A DNA stretch of 64,000 nt, from NCBI RefSeq assembly GCF_001190925.1, contig NZ_CP011072.1:3906001-3970000 (forward strand), read 5' to 3'. Below are positions 25,961-36,046 of the stretch, one piece after another. Below the pieces are notes generated by a model. That model had not been told where the DNA came from and searched no databases. It saw only the letters and a program-made list of their open reading frames with translations. Source of the stretch: Azoarcus sp. CIB (lineage in GTDB: Bacteria; Pseudomonadota; Gammaproteobacteria; Burkholderiales; Rhodocyclaceae). The translations under genes were made by a program, and so were the position numbers. Within the stretch, counting starts at the first letter, position 1; every line of letters begins with the position of its first letter.

Positions 25961-27325
25961 ATGATCCGCAAGCTGCTGCGCAAGGTCTTCCGCCGCGCCG
26001 CCTCGCCCATCAACACCGAACCTGCGCTGGTCCCCATCACCCAGCACGGCATCCGTCGCGAACAGATCTCGCCCGCCGCCCGCAAGGTGTGCACCGTGTT
26101 GCAGGAAAGCGGCCACAAGGCCTTCGTTGTCGGCGGTGCCGTGCGCGACCTGCTGGTCGGCCATCCGCCCAAGGACTACGACGTCGCCACGAGCGCGACC
26201 CCCGAGGAAGTGCGCGCGCTGTTCCGCCGCTCGCGCATCATCGGCCGCCGCTTCAAGATCGTGCACGTCATGAGCGGCCCGGAAACGATCGAAGTCTCGA
26301 CCTTCCGCGCCAGCCAGACCGCCGAGGACGCCGACACCGACGAGCACGGGCGCGTGCTGCGCGACAACGTGTACGGTTCGCAGGCCGAGGACGCCACGCG
26401 CCGCGACTTCACCGTCAACGCGCTGTACTACGACCCGACCACCGAAACGATCCTCGACTACCACCACGGCGTCGCCGACCTCAAGCAGAAGACGCTGCGC
26501 ATCATCGGCGATCCGCGGGCACGCTACCGCGAGGACCCGGTGCGCATGCTGCGCGGCGTGCGCCTCGGCGCCAAGCTCGGCCTCACGCTCGACCCGGCCG
26601 CGCGCAACCCCATCCGCGAGATGGCGGAACTCCTCGAGAACGTCCCCGCGGCGCGCCTCTTCGACGAGATGCTCAAGCTGCTGTTCTCCGGCTACGCGGT
26701 CAAATGCCTGAAACAGCTGCGCGAAGAAGGCCTGCACCACGGCCTGCTGCCGCTCCTCGACGTGATTCTCGAGCAGCCCATGGGCGAGCGCTTCGTGTGG
26801 CTGTCGCTGGAAAACACCGACGATCGCGTACGCGCCGACAAACCCGTGTCCCCCGGCTTCCTGTTCGCGACCCTGCTGTGGCACGAAGTGCTCGCCGACT
26901 GGGAAGCACGCAAGGCAAAAGGCGAACACACCCAGCCCGCGCTCTTCGCCGCGATGGACGAAGTGCTCGACAGGCAGGCCGGCAAGCTCGCGATCACCAA
27001 GCGCATCGTCGGCGACATCAAGGAAATCTGGGCCCTGCAGCCGCGCTTCGAGAAGTGCAGCGGCAAGGCGCCGTACCGCCTCATCGAACAGCCGCGCTAT
27101 CGCGCCGCGTGGGACTTTCTGCGCCTGCGCGCCCAGTCCGGCGAGCTCGACGCCGCACTGCCCGACTGGTGGGACCGCTTCGCCCACGCCGGCCACGACG
27201 CACGCGAAGCGCTCCTCGCCGAGACGCCGACCGCCAGCGAGACCATCGAGCGCAAGCGCCGCCGTCGCCGCCGCAAGCCGTCCGCGGGCGCAGCGGAGGC
27301 CACGGCAAGCAGCGACGCATCATGA
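25961..27325 (+). CDS. pcnB: Poly(A) polymerase I
   Basis: A 454-residue nucleotidyltransferase that adds 3' poly(A) tails to RNA, marking it for decay. The class II head has GHKAFVVGGAVRDLLVG and KDYDVATSATPEEVRALF with the catalytic Asp pair (DYDVAT). RIIGRRFKIVHV, RDFTVNALYYD and RYREDPVRMLRGVRLGAKLG follow. The C-terminus is a strongly basic tail (ERKRRRRRRKPS) of the RNA-binding kind seen in PcnB and not in CCA-adding enzymes. It starts at ATG 25961 and overlaps folK by ATGA, a common pcnB-folK pairing in proteobacteria. Confidence 0.94.
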   Translation: MIRKLLRKVFRRAASPINTEPALVPITQHGIRREQISPAARKVCTVLQESGHKAFVVGGAVRDLLVGHPPKDYDVATSATPEEVRALFRRSRIIGRRFKIVHVMSGPETIEVSTFRASQTAEDADTDEHGRVLRDNVYGSQAEDATRRDFTVNALYYDPTTETILDYHHGVADLKQKTLRIIGDPRARYREDPVRMLRGVRLGAKLGLTLDPAARNPIREMAELLENVPAARLFDEMLKLLFSGYAVKCLKQLREEGLHHGLLPLLDVILEQPMGERFVWLSLENTDDRVRADKPVSPGFLFATLLWHEVLADWEARKAKGEHTQPALFAAMDEVLDRQAGKLAITKRIVGDIKEIWALQPRFEKCSGKAPYRLIEQPRYRAAWDFLRLRAQSGELDAALPDWWDRFAHAGHDAREALLAETPTASETIERKRRRRRRKPSAGAAEATASSDAS

Positions 27326-27835
27326 CTGGTCGCCACCCGCCACCGGGCCCCGGCCCGGTGCGCGCGTTCGTCGCCCTCGGGCGCCAACCTGGGAGACGCC
27401 GCCGTGGCACTCGACAGCGCCTTCGCCGCGCTCGACGCCCTGCCCGGCACCTGCCTCGTCGGGCGCTCCAGCCTCTACCGCACCGCGCCGATCGGCGTCA
27501 CCGGCCATCCCGACTACCTCAACGCCGTCGCTGCGATCGACACGACGCTGACCGCGCCGGACCTGCTCGCGGCCCTGCTCGGCCTCGAGAGTTCGCACGG
27601 GCGCCGGCGCGAGGCCGACCTCGCCCCGCGCACCCTCGACCTCGACCTGCTCCTCTACGGCGACGCGACGATCGCTTTGCCCGGCCTCGACGTCCCGCAC
27701 CCGCGCATGCACCTGCGCGCCTTCGTGCTCGTCCCGCTCGCGGAGATCGCGCCCGACACCGACATCCCCGGCCGCGGCCGCGCGGCGGACCTGCTCGACA
27801 CCGTGCGCGACCAGCGCATCGAGCGCCTTCCCTGA
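27322..27835 (+). pseudogene. folK: HPPK (folate synthesis) gene with a one-base frameshift
   Basis: Translation from ATG 27322 (MTGRHPPPGPGPVRAFVALG) breaks at GGG 27379-27381. With one G removed, the frame continues as ANLGDAAVALDSAFAALDAL and onward, a full HPPK of 170 residues. The body carries SLYRTAPIGVTGHPDYLNAV, RREADLAPRTLDLDLLLYGD and VPHPRMHLRAFVLVPLAEI, the ATP and pterin-binding blocks of 6-hydroxymethyl-dihydropterin pyrophosphokinase. The pcnB overlap and intact remainder suggest a functional gene and a sequencing error. Without correction, translation could only begin at GTG 27404, losing the essential ALGANLGD strand. No folP or second folK is present in the window. Confidence 0.85.
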
Positions 27836-27859
27836 TCCGCGCGCAACGCCGAATTGCCC

Positions 27860-28222
27860 ATGACCGCCTGGATGCAGACCCTGCCCGCCTGGGTGCAGAC
27901 CGCGATGCTGCTCACCGCATCGAACGTCTTCATGACCTTCGCGTGGTACGGCCATCTCAAGAACATGCAGTCCAAGGCCTGGTTCATCGCCGCCATCGTC
28001 AGCTGGGGCATCGCGCTGTTCGAATACCTGCTGCAGGTGCCGGCCAACCGCATCGGTGCGACCGAGCTGAGCATCGCCCAGCTCAAGATCATGCAGGAAG
28101 TGATCACCCTGCTCGTCTTCGTCCCCTTCGTCGTGCTGTACATGAAGCAGCCGATCAAGCTTGACTATCTTTGGGCCGCCCTGTGTATGCTTGGCGCGGT
28201 ATATTTCATCTTCAGAAACTAA
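27860..28222 (+). CDS. DMT-family small membrane protein (DUF486)
   Basis: A 120-residue protein with four hydrophobic helices (about 14-30, 42-60, 80-95, 103-119). It carries the family blocks TASNVFMTFAWYGHLKN, SWGIALFEYLLQVPANRIG and LWAALCMLGAVYFIFRN. DUF486 proteins resemble half of a drug/metabolite transporter and presumably pair in the membrane; the substrate is unknown. It starts at ATG 27860, 24 bases after folK, and the kinase gene follows 15 bases downstream, so it lies within the pcnB-panC string. Confidence 0.87.
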   Translation: MTAWMQTLPAWVQTAMLLTASNVFMTFAWYGHLKNMQSKAWFIAAIVSWGIALFEYLLQVPANRIGATELSIAQLKIMQEVITLLVFVPFVVLYMKQPIKLDYLWAALCMLGAVYFIFRN

Positions 28223-28237
28223 AGGCGACTTTCCTGC

Positions 28238-28879
28238 ATGCTCGACAAGGCACGCTACATCGTGGTCGAAGGCCCCATCGGCGCGGGCAAGACCTCGCTC
28301 GCCCGGAGGCTTGCAGAACGCCTCGACGCCCGGGCGCTGTTCGAGCAACCGGAACTGAACCCCTTCCTCGGCCGCTTCTACCAGGACGCCGAGCGCTGGG
28401 CGATGTCCACCCAGCTGCACTTCCTGTTCCAGCGCTTCGACCAGCTCGCCATCGTCGCCGAGACGATGGATCAGCACCAACGCGTGGTGTCCGACTTCGT
28501 GCTGGACAAGGACCCCCTGTTCGCCGCGCTGAACCTCGCGCCCGACGAACTCGCGCTCTACCAGCGCGTGTTCGACGCGATGAAACCCGCTTCGCCGCCC
28601 AAGCCGGACCTCATCATCTACCTGCAGGCCAAACCCGAAACGCTGGTCGAACGCGTCCGCCGGCGCGGCCTCGACACCGAGCGGCGCATCACCGAGCAAT
28701 ATCTGGAACGCGTCGCCGAGCGTTACGCACGCTTTTTCTACCAGTATGATGCCGCGCCGCTGTTCATCGTCGATGCCGAAGTCCTCAACCCGGTCGACCA
28801 CGATGATGACTTCGAACTCCTGCTCGATCGCCTGCGCAACATGCGCAGCTATCGCGAATTCTTCGGTTACGCCGCCTGA
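28238..28879 (+). CDS. Deoxynucleoside kinase-family protein
   Basis: A 213-residue P-loop kinase: VVEGPIGAGKTSLARRL (about 9-25), FEQPELNPFLGRFYQD, the lid/substrate segment SDFVLDKDPLFAAL and YLQAKPETLVERVRRRG, with the Arg cluster of the lid. The order matches the dNK/dGK family that phosphorylates deoxynucleosides; in proteobacteria the same family is often found next to panB, as here (79 bases upstream). The physiological substrate is not shown. Confidence 0.88.
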   Translation: MLDKARYIVVEGPIGAGKTSLARRLAERLDARALFEQPELNPFLGRFYQDAERWAMSTQLHFLFQRFDQLAIVAETMDQHQRVVSDFVLDKDPLFAALNLAPDELALYQRVFDAMKPASPPKPDLIIYLQAKPETLVERVRRRGLDTERRITEQYLERVAERYARFFYQYDAAPLFIVDAEVLNPVDHDDDFELLLDRLRNMRSYREFFGYAA

Positions 28880-28958
28880 GCGAACGACCGGCGGACCACG
28901 AAACGGCTTGCACCTGCGCGGACTTCAAGAATAAACGCGCCTCTCCCGAGGAACCCCG

Positions 28959-30631
<1,673 letters not shown>

Positions 30632-30764
30632 CCCGTGCGGGGCCGGGACGGCCCTGCGGAGCACTGCACACTTGCATCCGCGCCCGGTTCGTTTCAAGCT
30701 ATGCCAGCATGCTCCCGAACAAGCGGAGAGCCGCGTGAATGCCTAACACGAACGGAGGGACACG

Positions 30765-31217
30765 ATGCTTGCGACAACTGTGACAGTGCGGCAGATTCTT
30801 GAACAGAAGGGCACGACGACGCACTCGGTGACGCCCGCCGTCAGCGTCCTCGACGCCCTGGCGATGATGGCCAAACACGATATCGGCTCGGTACTGGTGC
30901 TCGAGAACGATCGCTTGGTCGGCATCTTCACCGAACGCGACTACGCGCGAAAACTCGTCCTCAAGGGCCTCAATTCGCGCGAAGCCACCGTGGGCGACGT
31001 GATGACGCCCAATGTGTGCACGATCACCCCGTCGCTGGCGATCGACGCGGTGATGAACATCATGACGGAGAACCGCTTCCGTCACCTGCCGGTGGTCGAG
31101 CACGGGCACATCGTCGGCATCGTCACGATCGGCGACGTCGTCAAATCCATCATCGACCTGCAGGAAAAGACGATCAACCACCTGTCGAACTACATCGCCG
31201 GCGAGCTCACCACCTGA
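30765..31217 (+). CDS. Two-CBS-domain protein
   Basis: A 150-residue cytosolic protein composed of two CBS domains: about 15-70 (THSVTPAVSVLDALAMMAKHDIGSVLVLENDRLVGIFTERD) and about 80-140 (MTPNVCTITPSLAIDAVMNIMTENRFRHLPVVEHGHIVGIVTIGDVV). Pairs like this bind adenine nucleotides and act as regulators. No partner domain or obvious target is fused. It stands alone, 133 bases after panC, with GGAGGG upstream. It converges with pepN across a hairpin. Confidence 0.9.
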   Translation: MLATTVTVRQILEQKGTTTHSVTPAVSVLDALAMMAKHDIGSVLVLENDRLVGIFTERDYARKLVLKGLNSREATVGDVMTPNVCTITPSLAIDAVMNIMTENRFRHLPVVEHGHIVGIVTIGDVVKSIIDLQEKTINHLSNYIAGELTT

Positions 31218-31223
31218 ACATCC

Positions 31224-31250
31224 GGCGGGCCGCGGACACCGCGACCCGCC
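31224..31250. terminator. Hairpin between converging CBS and pepN genes
   Basis: Arms GGCGGG-C-CGCGG (31224-31235) and CCGCG-A-CCCGCC (31239-31250) pair with one mismatch and a 3-base loop. No long T run follows on either strand, so it is a candidate bidirectional stop or pause structure rather than a textbook terminator. Confidence 0.5.
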
Positions 31251-31278
31251 TGTCCTGTCGTGCCGATGCCGCGGGCAC

Positions 31279-33975
31279 TCAGTCCGCAAGCGCCTTGCCG
31301 ACGATCTCCGCGACGTCGGGCGACAGCCCCGGCGTCGCGGCGACCCGCGCGATCTGCGCGCGGATGCTCTGCCGCAATGCCGGCGTGAAGCGGCGCCAGT
31401 TCTCCAGCGCCCGCGCCATGCGCGCCGCGACCTGCGGGTTGCGGCTGTCGAGCGCGATCACCTGATCGGCCCAGAATGCGTGCCCGCTGCCGTCCGGAGC
31501 ATGGAATTCGGCCGGGTTCGCACGGAAGAAGCTTCCCAGCAGCGCATACACCTTGTTCGGATTGGCGAGACTGAAGGCCGGGTCGTCCATCAGCGCCCGC
31601 ACACGCTCCAGCACCGGCGCCGCCGCGGAATCCCAGCGCCAGGCCGAAGCCTGCAGCGCGAACCACTTGTCGAGCACCAGCGCATCGTCGCGGTAACGCT
31701 CATGGAAGCGCGACAGCGCCGCCTCACGCACGAGGCTCGCACTCTGCACCAGAGCCGCGAGCGCGCCGAAGCCCTCGGTCATGTTGCCGAAGCGCGCGAA
31801 CTGCGTCTCCGCGCGCGCTAGCCCGTCGCTCACGCCACCGGCCGCGAGGTACTTCAGCGCGAGATTGGCCAGCGCACGCCGGCCCGCGTCGCCGGGCTGA
31901 TAGCGATACTCGCCCGACACCTCCATCGCCACGCAGATCGCCTGCCAGTCCGGCGCCAGCCGGTTGCCCAGTTCGCGCATCAGATGCATCAGCGCAGCGC
32001 GCAGCGCGGCCGGATCGGCGGGCTCCATCCTTTCAAGGAGATAGGTCTCCGACGGCAGCGTCGCCGCCTGCGCGCGAAACGCCGGGTCGAGCGCCGCATC
32101 GTTCAGCAGCGTGCGGAAGGCCTGCGCGAAGGCCGCCGGCAACGCGAGCGCGCGCCCGGCGGCGGCGTCCACCGCGAGCGCGAGGATCACGCGCTCCGCA
32201 TAGCGCTGCGCCGCGTCCCAGCGATTGAAGGCATCGGCGTCGTGCGCCATGCGGAAGGCGAGCCGCTCGTCGCTCTCGTCGAGCTCGAGGATCACCGGCG
32301 CCGAGAACCCGCGCAGCACCGAGGGCACGGGCTCGGCGACGAGGCCGACGAAGCGGAAAGTCTGCTCCGCTGCCGAAAGCACCAGCACGCGCGTCGTCGC
32401 GCCGCCGTGGTTTTCCCCGTCCAGACTCAGCGGCAGGTCCTTGCCGTCGGGCCCGATGAGGCCCACCGCGACCGGGATCACCAGCGGCGCCTTGTCGGCC
32501 TGCCCCGGTGTCGGCGGCGTGTGCTGCGACAGCGTCAGCGCGTAGCTGCCGCTCGCCGCGTCCCACGCGCCGGCCGCCTTCACGCGCGGCGTGCCCGCCT
32601 GGCTGTACCACAGCATGAACTGGTCGAGGTCGTAGCTGTTCGCTTCCGCCATGCAATCGACGAAGTCGTCGCAGGTCACCGCCTGGCCGTCGTGGTAGCT
32701 GAAGTACAGGTCCATGCCGTTGCGGAAGCCTTCCGCGCCCAGCAGGGTATGCAGCATGCGGATGACTTCGGCGCCCTTCTCATACACCGTCGCGGTGTAG
32801 AAGTTGTTGATCTCCTGGTAGCGCTCCGGCCGGATGGGGTGCGCCATCGGCCCCGCATCCTCGGGGAATTGCGCCGCACGCAGCACGCGCACGTCATCGA
32901 TGCGCTTGACCGCACGCGCCGACGCCGCCCCCGCGTCGCCCGCGTCGCCCGCGGCGTGCGCGAGCATGTCCGCGGAGAACTGCTGGTCGCGGAACACCGT
33001 CAGGCCTTCCTTGAGCGTCAGCTGGAACCAGTCACGGCACGTCACGCGATTGCCGGTCCAGTTGTGGAAGTACTCGTGCGCGACGACGCTCTCGATGTTC
33101 TCGTAGTCGACATCCGTCGCCGTGTCGGGCTTCGCGAGCACGTACTTCGCGTTGAAGATGTTGAGGCCCTTGTTCTCCATCGCGCCCATGTTGAAGTCGC
33201 TGACGGCGACGATCATGAAGCGGTCGAGATCGAGCTCCAGGCCGAACACCTCCTCGTCCCAGCGCATCGCATGCACCAGCGAATCCATCGCGTGCGGCGT
33301 GCGGTCGAGATTGCCCTCCTCGACCCACACCTGCAGCAGCACCTCGCGCCCGGAAGCGGTCGTGACGCGACGTTCCTGCGCGACCAGCTTCGCCGCGACC
33401 AGCGCGAAGAGATAGGACGGCTTGGGGAAGGGGTCGACCCACTTCGCAAAGTGGCGACCGCCTTCGAGCGCCCCCTGCGCGACGAGGTTGCCGTTCGACA
33501 GCAGCACCGGGCACTCCGTGGCGTCGGCCTCCAGCGTCACGGTGAAGCGCGTCATCGCATCGGGGCGGTCCGGGAAGTAGGTGATACGGCGGAAGCCCTC
33601 GGCCTCGCACTGCGTGAAGAAACCGCCGCGCGACACGTAGAGGCCGGACAGCGTGGTGTTCGCCTGCGGGTTGATGCGCGTGACGATGCAGACCTCGGCC
33701 CTGGCGGCATCGAGCGCGATCTCGATCCAGCCCTCCCCCCGGGTGAGCTGCCCGGCCCCGGCCGGGACGCCGTCGATGCTCACACTCACGAGCTCGAGCT
33801 CCTCGCCCAGCAGGCGCAGGGGCTCCACTCGCGACGCGCGACGCGCACAGCGCAGCCGGCTCGTCACCAGGGTCGCCACAGGGTCGAGCGCGAAATGCAG
33901 CTCGATGTCGTCGATGGTCCACGCCAGTGGCGTGTAGTCGGATCGTTGAATGGTCGGGGCGTGTTCGCTTTTCAT
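31279..33975 (-). CDS. pepN: Aminopeptidase N (M1 family)
   Basis: An 898-residue zinc metallo-aminopeptidase, the usual E. coli-type length. It shows the substrate motif GAMENKGLN, the zinc site VVAHEYFHNWTGNRVTCRDWFQLTLKEG (HEXXH-x18-E) and the transition-state Tyr region NFYTATVYEKGAEVIRM. The long C-terminal helical domain ends with a segment rich in Ala, Arg and Trp that closes the cavity. It degrades peptides in the cytosol, and no signal sequence is present. ATG 33975 opens MKSEHAPTIQRSDYTPLAW; the longer upstream frame has no ribosome-binding support. It is preceded 73 bases upstream by the RDD gene. Confidence 0.96.
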   Translation of the reverse strand: MKSEHAPTIQRSDYTPLAWTIDDIELHFALDPVATLVTSRLRCARRASRVEPLRLLGEELELVSVSIDGVPAGAGQLTRGEGWIEIALDAARAEVCIVTRINPQANTTLSGLYVSRGGFFTQCEAEGFRRITYFPDRPDAMTRFTVTLEADATECPVLLSNGNLVAQGALEGGRHFAKWVDPFPKPSYLFALVAAKLVAQERRVTTASGREVLLQVWVEEGNLDRTPHAMDSLVHAMRWDEEVFGLELDLDRFMIVAVSDFNMGAMENKGLNIFNAKYVLAKPDTATDVDYENIESVVAHEYFHNWTGNRVTCRDWFQLTLKEGLTVFRDQQFSADMLAHAAGDAGDAGAASARAVKRIDDVRVLRAAQFPEDAGPMAHPIRPERYQEINNFYTATVYEKGAEVIRMLHTLLGAEGFRNGMDLYFSYHDGQAVTCDDFVDCMAEANSYDLDQFMLWYSQAGTPRVKAAGAWDAASGSYALTLSQHTPPTPGQADKAPLVIPVAVGLIGPDGKDLPLSLDGENHGGATTRVLVLSAAEQTFRFVGLVAEPVPSVLRGFSAPVILELDESDERLAFRMAHDADAFNRWDAAQRYAERVILALAVDAAAGRALALPAAFAQAFRTLLNDAALDPAFRAQAATLPSETYLLERMEPADPAALRAALMHLMRELGNRLAPDWQAICVAMEVSGEYRYQPGDAGRRALANLALKYLAAGGVSDGLARAETQFARFGNMTEGFGALAALVQSASLVREAALSRFHERYRDDALVLDKWFALQASAWRWDSAAAPVLERVRALMDDPAFSLANPNKVYALLGSFFRANPAEFHAPDGSGHAFWADQVIALDSRNPQVAARMARALENWRRFTPALRQSIRAQIARVAATPGLSPDVAEIVGKALAD

Positions 33976-34048
33976 TATTTCTCCGGCTGTCCGGCCGCGT
34001 ACGGGACAAACCGCGAGTATACGCCCCCCGCGCGGCCCGACGCCTGCG

Positions 34049-34564
34049 TCAGGGCAGCAGCACGATGCGCGTGCCGGCAAGGCGGTCGTGCAGGAACTGG
34101 CGATCGCGATCGATCAGCGCCCACGCGAGCCCCAGGCCGAAGCACAGCAGCGACGGCCACGCGAGCGTGTAGCGCAGCCAGCCGGTCGCCACGCCGGGCG
34201 CATGGCCATCCGCCGTCACCAGGCGCAGTTTCCAGGTCTGCATCGCGAGCGTCTGGCCGCGCCGGCGCCAGTACCAGATGAAATACGCACCCAGCACGAC
34301 GTAGATGTGCAGCCATGCCACCCACCCCGCCGGCGCGATGCCGAACACGACGCCGAGCACGAGGTAGGGCACCAGGAAGGCAAGTGCGAGCACACCCAGC
34401 AGCAGCAAGCCCTCGTACAGCAGGCTCGCCAGCCGGCGGCGCAGGCCGGCGAGTTCAACGACCTGCGCGACGATCTGCGGGACGACCTGTGCGTGGTTTG
34501 CGGAACGGGATTCAGCGTTGCCGGACGGGGCCGGGGTATTGCGTCTGGGGTCTTGTTTCTTCAT
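34049..34564 (-). CDS. RDD-family membrane protein
   Basis: A 171-residue protein. After a polar N-terminus, the RDD domain (about 40-165) begins AGLRRRLASLLYEGLLLLGVLAL. It includes a second helical pair and the family signature RRRGQTLAMQTWKLRLV, ending SLLCFGLGLAWALIDRDRQFLHDRLAGTRIV (the R-D-D residues). The role is unknown; some relatives affect ion or stress tolerance. ATG 34564 overlaps the DUF3106 stop by ATGA, making it the last gene of the sigma-factor operon. Confidence 0.9.
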   Translation of the reverse strand: MKKQDPRRNTPAPSGNAESRSANHAQVVPQIVAQVVELAGLRRRLASLLYEGLLLLGVLALAFLVPYLVLGVVFGIAPAGWVAWLHIYVVLGAYFIWYWRRRGQTLAMQTWKLRLVTADGHAPGVATGWLRYTLAWPSLLCFGLGLAWALIDRDRQFLHDRLAGTRIVLLP

Positions 34565-35016
34565 TCCTTGGAGCCGCGCACGGGCGGTCGCTGTAAGGGG
34601 CGCACGATGCGCGGGCCAGACTTGAGTTGGCGCTCTTGCGGCGGAATGCTGCGGTAGCGCTGCCATTGTTCCTGCAGCGACTCGCGCCGCTCGCGCGGAA
34701 TGCTGCGCAACGCGCGGTACTGGTCACGCGCGCGCTCGCGCTGGTCCGGCCGCAGGTTCGCCCAGTCGCGCATGCGCGCACTGATGCGAGCCTGCTCTTC
34801 CGGTGTCAGGCGCGAGTAACGGTTGGCAACCCCCAGCCAGCGCTGGCGCTGGACTTCGCTCATCGCGTTCCAGTCGTCCGACAGCGGCGCGAGCACCGAA
34901 CGCTGCCCGGCCGTCAGGCCGGACCACGACGGTGCGCCGATCGGCGCCACCGCGGCGGAGGCCGGACCGCTCAGGGCGGCCGCCAGGATCAGGATTGCGA
35001 GTCGTCCTGCAGCCAT
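34561..35016 (-). CDS. DUF3106-family exported protein
   Basis: A 151-residue protein with a signal peptide (about 1-22, ALSGPASAA) and repeated short helical units based on a W-x-x-(L/M)-(S/T)-x-x-Q-R/E-x-W/L pattern: WSGLTAGQRSVLAPL, WNAMSEVQRQRWL, YSRLTPEEQARIS, WANLRPDQRERAR and WQRYRSIPPQER. The pattern resembles the periplasmic zinc/copper-sensing CpxP/ZraP class by style only. DUF3106 proteins are regularly found in sigma-factor/DUF3619 operons of betaproteobacteria. It overlaps DUF3619 upstream by 28 bases and RDD downstream by 4. Confidence 0.85.
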   Translation of the reverse strand: MAAGRLAILILAAALSGPASAAVAPIGAPSWSGLTAGQRSVLAPLSDDWNAMSEVQRQRWLGVANRYSRLTPEEQARISARMRDWANLRPDQRERARDQYRALRSIPRERRESLQEQWQRYRSIPPQERQLKSGPRIVRPLQRPPVRGSKE

Positions 35017-35360
35017 GCCTTGAAGTCCGAATCCAGATAGGCGTCGATCGGCAGGTCGTCGATCAGCAGCGCCGTATCGACCTCCTCCATCTCGCTCACG
35101 CGCAGCCAGGTGGTCCAGTAATCGCCCGCCAGCACCGCAACGAGGATCGCCGCCGCGACCGCCGCCGGACGCATCATGGGCGGAAACAGGCGCCGCAGCG
35201 CGCTGCCGATCTTCGCGCCGAACCCCGGCTGCGCCGGCCGATGCGCGGCGAGGGCGCGCTCGCGCGCGAGCCGCAGACGGTCCGCGACATCGCCGTCCAC
35301 GCCGCGCGCCGCCGCCGACAGGTGGACCGCGACCCTGCGGGCAATAGCTTCGTCGTTCAT
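34989..35360 (-). CDS. DUF3619-family inner-membrane protein, possible anti-sigma factor
   Basis: A 123-residue protein with a polar cytosolic half (about 1-64), one membrane helix (about 67-82, AAVAAAILVAVLAGDYW) and a short acidic periplasmic tail (EMEEVDTALLIDDLPIDAYLD). Its topology and its position just after a sigma-factor gene (ATGA overlap at 35357-35360) are typical of an anti-sigma factor, but no zinc motif is seen. That role is an inference from context. The 28-base overlap with DUF3106 implies tight coupling. Confidence 0.8.
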   Translation of the reverse strand: MNDEAIARRVAVHLSAAARGVDGDVADRLRLARERALAAHRPAQPGFGAKIGSALRRLFPPMMRPAAVAAAILVAVLAGDYWTTWLRVSEMEEVDTALLIDDLPIDAYLDSDFKAWLQDDSQS

Positions 35361-35926
35361 AACTGGATTCCCTTCGCTTTCAGGGCCGCCGCCAGCGTCT
35401 GCGTGGCGCGCGAACAATGCGTCTTCACGCTCCCCTCGGAACAGCCCATCGCTGCAGCGGTCTCGGCAATGTCCATCTCCTCCCAGTAACGCATGAGGAA
35501 GGCTTCCCGTTGACGGGGAGGCAGCCGCTCGATTTCCCGCTCGATCGCGGCCATCGTGCGCGCACGCTCGTACTGCCCGTGCGGCGTGTCGGCCTTCGCT
35601 TCGTCGGGTTCCCCGGCAAGGGTGTCGAGCGGATCGTTGTCGCCGTCCTGCTCGTCGTCGCCGACGAAGGATGACAACAGCGTCGTCCATGTGTTGCGCA
35701 CCTTCTGCCGCCGCAGCGCGTCGTAGATGACGTTCTGCAGGATGCGCTGGAACAGCATCGGATATTCGTTCGCAGGACGCTCGCCATAGCTGACCGAGAG
35801 CTTGAGCATCGCATCCTGCACCGCATCCAGCGCCGCGTCGTCGTTGCGCAGCGCGTACACCGCCTGCTTGAACGCACGCTTTTCGACACCCTGGAGAAAT
35901 GCGGAGAGTTCTGCCCGGTTAGCCAG
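35357..35926 (-). CDS. ECF-type RNA polymerase sigma factor, start codon unusual
   Basis: Region 2 covers AFKQAVYALRNDDAALDAVQDAMLKLS and NEYPMLFQRILQNVIYDALRRQKVRNTW. Region 4 is ERLPPRQREAFLMRYWEEMDIAETAAAMGCSEGSVKTHCSRATQTLA, with its helix-turn-helix. The conserved opening ELSAFLQGVEKRAFKQA lies upstream of the first GTG (35860), yet no ATG, GTG or TTG is found in frame back to the stop at 35954-35956. AAGGAT (35939-35934) sits 7 bases before CTG 35926, so CTG is proposed as the start, giving 189 residues. A shorter protein from GTG 35860 would lose part of region 2. First gene of the overlapping operon with DUF3619, DUF3106 and RDD. Confidence 0.85.
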   Translation of the reverse strand: MANRAELSAFLQGVEKRAFKQAVYALRNDDAALDAVQDAMLKLSVSYGERPANEYPMLFQRILQNVIYDALRRQKVRNTWTTLLSSFVGDDEQDGDNDPLDTLAGEPDEAKADTPHGQYERARTMAAIEREIERLPPRQREAFLMRYWEEMDIAETAAAMGCSEGSVKTHCSRATQTLAAALKAKGIQL

Positions 35927-35982
35927 TTCTGGATCCTTATGAAAACCGGTTATTCAGGCCGTTGTGCGATGCCGCAGCAGCC

Positions 35983-36011
35983 TTGACCAAACTGCGCCTG
36001 ACCGGTAACGT
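35983..36011 (+). promoter_or_regulatory. Candidate sigma-70 promoter of ilvBNC
   Basis: TTGACC (35983-35988) and TAACGT (36006-36011) are spaced by 17 bases, 35 bases before the ilvB start. No Ile/Val/Leu-rich leader peptide or attenuator hairpin lies between, so this operon seems not to be controlled by attenuation here. Confidence 0.5.
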
Positions 36012-36046
36012 TCATCGTTTCGGACCGTAAGAATAGCGAGTTTGCG

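Noticed and set aside
35939-35986. A 15-codon frame (MKTGYSGRCAMPQQP) before ilvB as a possible attenuation leader
   Set aside because: It contains no Ile, Val or Leu codons and ends before the predicted promoter -10, so it cannot be an ilv leader.
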